Assembly (NCBI GenBank): GCA_017455565.1
Contig: JAFSZV010000030.1
Span: 1-45,370 of the forward strand
Reading direction: 5' to 3'
DNA: 45,370 bases
Source: Clostridia bacterium
Lineage (GTDB): Bacteria; Bacillota; Clostridia; Oscillospirales; Butyricicoccaceae
The notes under the pieces were generated by a model. That model was not told where the DNA came from. It saw only the letters and a program-made list of their open reading frames with translations, and searched no databases. Below are positions 42,765-45,370 of this stretch, one piece after another (the first letter of the stretch is position 1; each line of letters opens with the position of its first letter). The position numbers and the translations under genes were made by a program.

Positions 42765-43808
42765 TTATAGCTGTTCTTCCCGCGTGTCTTCGCCTTCGGA
42801 CGGCCGACTTTCCGCGTTCCCGTCTTTCGCGTCCGTATTTCCCGGGAAAAGCGCCTCGTGCAGGATCTGCGCGGCCCGCTCTTTTTCTTCCCGCGGCAGT
42901 GCGGCTGTCAGATGGATTCCCCCGGCCTGCAGCGAATACAAGGGTATCCCGGCCTCTTCCAGCGTTTTTTGCAAAAGCGTGCGGGTCTCCGGCAGACACG
43001 CGCTTTCCCCAACCAGAGAAATCAACGCCTCTCCTGCTGTCTCTGTGCAGACCACGCCGCGGATGGGCGGCCGGGGACCGGGATCGGCGCAGATCAGCGT
43101 CTTTTCTCCTGTTCCGGAAAACGACGAGCAGACCTCCACCAGAACGCCGTGCTTTTTTGCCAGCGCCACCGACCGGGCGTGCAGCACCTTGGCCCCCAGA
43201 TCCGCCATCTCCTGCATCTCTTCGTACGACACGGCATGATACGGGACAGCCGTGGAAATGATTCTGGGATCGGCGGAATAAACGCCGTCTACGTCGGTAA
43301 AAATCCGGCACAAATCCGCACGCAGCGCCGCCGTCAGCGCCACGGCCGTCGTATCCGAGCCGCCCCGTCCGATGGTCGTGATGTCGCCCGCGTCATCTAC
43401 GCCCTGAAAGCCTGCCACCACCACGATCTTCCCCGCTCTGAGCTCCCGAAGAATGCGTTCGTGCTCAATCCTGCGGATATGGGCGTCGCCGTGACGCCCG
43501 TCGGTGCGAATGCCGGCCTGCCAGCCGCAAAGAGACACCGCCGGCGCGCCCAGCTCTTCCAACTGCATGGACATCAGCGACATGGACATCTGCTCGCCGC
43601 AGCTGAGCAAAACATCCTTTTCCCGCGGAGCGGGGCGGCTCGTCTGCTCGGCGGCCTGCCGCAGCAGTTCGTCTGTCATGCTGCCCTGGGCCGAGACCAC
43701 GACCACCACGCCGCTCTCTTTCTTTTGCCGTAAAATCAATTCCGCCGCACGGCGGATATGGGAAGCGGAAGCCAGAGAAGAACCTCCGAATTTCATTACG
43801 ATCAGCAT
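42765..43808 (-). CDS. Aspartate kinase with a shortened regulatory domain
   Basis: 347 aa. The catalytic domain is normal: VMKFGGSSLA at the start, VAGFQGVDDAGDITTIGRGG near 145-165 and IFTDVDGVYSADPR near 195. It phosphorylates aspartate at the head of lysine, methionine and threonine synthesis. The usual tail with two ACT domains (about 400+ aa) is cut to one compact ACT-like stretch (ALISLVGESACLPETRTLL to about 320) and a charged 25-residue end. GGAGGTAAG is 3-7 nt from the ATG at 43808. It is divergent from xth. Confidence 0.92.
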   Translation of the reverse strand: MLIVMKFGGSSLASASHIRRAAELILRQKKESGVVVVVSAQGSMTDELLRQAAEQTSRPAPREKDVLLSCGEQMSMSLMSMQLEELGAPAVSLCGWQAGIRTDGRHGDAHIRRIEHERILRELRAGKIVVVAGFQGVDDAGDITTIGRGGSDTTAVALTAALRADLCRIFTDVDGVYSADPRIISTAVPYHAVSYEEMQEMADLGAKVLHARSVALAKKHGVLVEVCSSFSGTGEKTLICADPGPRPPIRGVVCTETAGEALISLVGESACLPETRTLLQKTLEEAGIPLYSLQAGGIHLTAALPREEKERAAQILHEALFPGNTDAKDGNAESRPSEGEDTREEQL

Positions 43809-43865
43809 ACGCTTACCTCCATCGTTTGCTGCTACCATCTTATGGAGGAACGCTGTTTTTTGTCC

Positions 43866-43894
43866 TTGCTCCGGCGGGCAAACCGTGGTATGCT
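43866..43894 (+). promoter_or_regulatory. Promoter of xth
   Basis: TTGCTC, 17-bp spacer, TATGCT, with the start codon about 38 bp later. Confidence 0.7.
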
Positions 43895-43931
43895 AAAAAC
43901 AGAAAACCGAAACGATACGGAGGAACGGATC

Positions 43932-44687
43932 ATGAAGCTGATCTCGTGGAATGTCAATGGCCTGCGTGCCTGCGTGGGCAAGGGATTCATGGATTTTTTC
44001 CAGGCGGCGGATGCCGATGCGGTCTGCCTGCAAGAAACGAAAATGCAGCCTGGCCAGCTTTCGCTGGAAACGCCGGGGTACCTGCAATTCTGGAACAGCG
44101 CCGAGAAAAAGGGCTATTCCGGAACGGCTGTCTTTACCAGGATGGAGCCGCTAGCCGTCGAAAACGGAATCAGTATCCCCGCCCATGACGCCGAGGGACG
44201 GGTCATCACCTGTGAATATCCCGCCTTTTATCTGGTAACGGTCTATACGCCCAACGCACAGCAGGGTCTGGCCCGGATCGACTACCGCATGGCATGGGAG
44301 GACGCATTCCGGACCTATCTCCTTGCGCTTGACGCAAAAAAACCGGTGATCGTCTGCGGCGACATGAACGTGGCGCACAACGAGATCGACCTGAAGCATC
44401 CCGCCGCAAACCGGGGCAACGCAGGCTTTTCGGATGAAGAACGCGGGAAATTCAACGAACTTTTGCAATCTGGTTTTATCGACACCTTCCGCCTCCTCTA
44501 TCCAGACAAGAAGGACGCCTATTCCTGGTGGAGCTATCGGTTCCACGCCAGAGACACCAACGCGGGATGGCGCATCGACTATTTTCTTGTTTCCGACCGT
44601 CTGCGGGGCAAGGTCTGTAAAGCCGGGATCCTTTCCGATGTCTTCGGCAGCGACCACTGTCCTGTTCTGCTGGAGATCGCGCTGTAA
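43932..44687 (+). CDS. xth: Exodeoxyribonuclease III (AP endonuclease)
   Basis: 251 aa. Motifs in order: ISWNVNGLRA (Asn), LQETKM (catalytic Glu), YTPNAQ, GDMNVAHNEIDL (Asp/Asn pair), WWSYR...WRIDYF and the final SDHCPV (catalytic His). It cleaves DNA at abasic sites in base excision repair. The start at 43932 follows CGGAGGAACGG; the frame extends to 43758 but runs into the divergent lysC gene. No clear terminator follows before the IS element. Confidence 0.97.
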   Translation: MKLISWNVNGLRACVGKGFMDFFQAADADAVCLQETKMQPGQLSLETPGYLQFWNSAEKKGYSGTAVFTRMEPLAVENGISIPAHDAEGRVITCEYPAFYLVTVYTPNAQQGLARIDYRMAWEDAFRTYLLALDAKKPVIVCGDMNVAHNEIDLKHPAANRGNAGFSDEERGKFNELLQSGFIDTFRLLYPDKKDAYSWWSYRFHARDTNAGWRIDYFLVSDRLRGKVCKAGILSDVFGSDHCPVLLEIAL

Positions 44688-44745
44688 ACGCAAAAGGACC
44701 CCCGTTTTCATGAACTGAACCAGTAAAAAAGGACAATAGACAAAC

Positions 44746-44786
44746 CCCCCTTGATGTAGGAAAATTAGAGTACTACATCAAGGGGG
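44746..44786 (+). promoter_or_regulatory. RBS-sequestering hairpin upstream of IS orfA
   Basis: A perfect 14-bp inverted repeat, CCCCCTTGATGTAG / CTACATCAAGGGGG, with a 13-nt loop. The 3' strand contains AAGGGGG, the only ribosome site for orfA, 7 nt before the ATG at 44794. TATAAT overlaps the start region. Confidence 0.7.
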
Positions 44787-44793
44787 TATAATT

Positions 44794-45105
44794 ATGGCAA
44801 GGATATACCAGCATACTCAAAAACTGCTTGAAGAGATCAAGATTATGCTATCGGAAGGGATGACCCAGAAAGAGATAGAAGAACATCTGGGACTAAAAGG
44901 GTATCGACCAGTACATCAACTTCTCAAAAGAGAGAAGCGAAAAGAGAAGCGGCTTGCAGCTGGCATAGTGCCACAGCCGAAGGGTCGGCCGCGAAAAAAC
45001 GCAAGACCTCGAGATATAGTGGCAGAACAGGCATATGAGATACAGCGATTGAAAATGGAAAACACACTATTGCGGGATTTTCTCTCGCTCGCTGGAAGGA
45101 AGTGA
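44794..45105 (+). CDS. IS3-family transposase OrfA
   Basis: 103 aa. A helix-turn-helix at about 20-45 (GMTQKEIEEHLGLKGY) is followed by a basic linker (GRPRKNARPRD) and a leucine-zipper-like tail with IQRLKMENTLLRDFL, as in OrfA of IS150/IS3 elements. It binds the ends of the element. OrfB starts in the -1 frame over the last codons, so frameshifting or coupling can join them. Confidence 0.88.
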   Translation: MARIYQHTQKLLEEIKIMLSEGMTQKEIEEHLGLKGYRPVHQLLKREKRKEKRLAAGIVPQPKGRPRKNARPRDIVAEQAYEIQRLKMENTLLRDFLSLAGRK

Positions 45106-45370
45106 AGCCCGGCTTAAAATACAAGATAATCTACCGTTATCGGGAGAAGTACAGCATCAGCGAGATGTGCCATTTCTTCGGAGTTTCACGCAGTGGCTAC
45201 TATGGGTATGTAAAACGTATGGAACAACCGGCAAAAGATCTGGCACTGGCCGAGAAAATTCGAGAGTGCCAGACTGAGTGCAGAAGCACCTATGGCTACA
45301 GAAGAGTTCACATATGGTTAGAGAGGCAAGGAATCCATCACAACCCCAAAACGGTTCTCCGCGTGATGAA
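45102..45370 (+). CDS. IS3-family transposase OrfB, cut by window end
   Basis: The frame from GTG at 45102 (overlapping the orfA stop as GTGA) reads ...YKIIYRYREKYSISEMC, a VSRSGYYGY segment and TYGYRRVHIWLERQGI, the HTH_21 region preceding the rve DDE integrase domain. 89 codons are visible. The catalytic DDE residues lie beyond the edge. Confidence 0.9.
   Translation, partial: MKPGLKYKIIYRYREKYSISEMCHFFGVSRSGYYGYVKRMEQPAKDLALAEKIRECQTECRSTYGYRRVHIWLERQGIHHNPKTVLRVM

Larger units (their letters stand above)
44711..45370 (+). mobile_element. IS3-family insertion sequence, left part (IS150-like)
   Basis: Starts at TGAACTGAACC (44711) as the probable terminal inverted repeat, followed by orfA and the start of orfB. 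The right end lies outside the window, so the end repeat, target duplication and completeness cannot be checked. AT-rich codon use differs from the neighbouring genes, which suggests recent arrival. Confidence 0.8.

Overview
The window looks like a chromosomal segment of an anaerobic, low-to-mid-GC Gram-positive bacterium of the class Clostridia. A gut Oscillospiraceae-like butyrate producer is the likeliest source, by inference. The reasons are the Firmicutes-type housekeeping blocks (rplU-rpmA-obg, yebC-lepA-hemW, lspA-rluD), sigma-A promoters of -35/17 bp/-10 type, AGGAGG ribosome binding sites, a BofC-like protein, and a complete lysine-to-butyrate/acetate fermentation gene set. No rRNA, tRNA or CRISPR was seen.

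Layout. 0-5 kb: small exported proteins, a nucleotidyltransferase, acetate kinase (-) and tmcAL (+). 4.7-8 kb: L21 leader, rplU, rpmA, obg, a repeat lipoprotein and a zinc-ribbon membrane protein. 7.9-8.5 kb: a truncated group II intron beside the terminator of a BMP-family lipoprotein gene (8.5-9.7 kb). 9.9-15.5 kb: MtnA-like isomerase, short-chain fatty acid transporter (atoE), two overlapping CNNM/CBS membrane proteins and a GNAT. 15.6-26.1 kb (-): the lysine fermentation block kamB, kamC, [promoter + lysine riboswitch], kal, kce, kdd, kamA, kamD, kamE, atoD, atoA. 26.1-29.9 kb (-): hemW, lepA, yebC, running straight into kamB. 30-32.2 kb: decayed DNA with a broken moxR, a second broken gene, a tiny intact ORF, and a second group II intron remnant whose interior holds an IS256-type transposase fragment. 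32.3-36.4 kb (-): an operon of class II aldolase, lspA, rluD, HAD phosphatase, yitT and arsC/spx-like. 36.5-44.7 kb: DUF4298 protein (+), EF-G paralogue (-), a degenerate P-type-ATPase-like membrane protein (-), rlmB (-), aspartokinase (-) and exodeoxyribonuclease III (+). 44.7 kb to the end: an IS3-family element cut by the window edge.

How it fits together. KamA makes beta-lysine, KamDE makes 3,5-diaminohexanoate, and Kdd oxidises it. Kce condenses the product with acetyl-CoA to acetoacetate and 3-aminobutyryl-CoA, and Kal deaminates the latter to crotonyl-CoA. AtoDA moves CoA between butyryl-CoA and acetoacetate, AckA yields ATP and acetate, and AtoE may move the acid products. KamB and KamC are predicted to reactivate the B12 aminomutase. 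The crotonyl-CoA reductase genes (bcd/etf) and a lysine permease are not in the window.

The most interesting signal is in the 413-bp gap upstream of kal. A perfect-consensus promoter is followed by a lysine riboswitch aptamer whose closing P1 helix shares its 3' strand with the base of an intrinsic terminator. That geometry predicts a lysine-ON switch for lysine catabolism, opposite to the usual lysine-OFF use of this class. Second in interest is a large membrane protein with the architecture of a P1-type ATPase but without the phosphorylation, CPC and hinge motifs.
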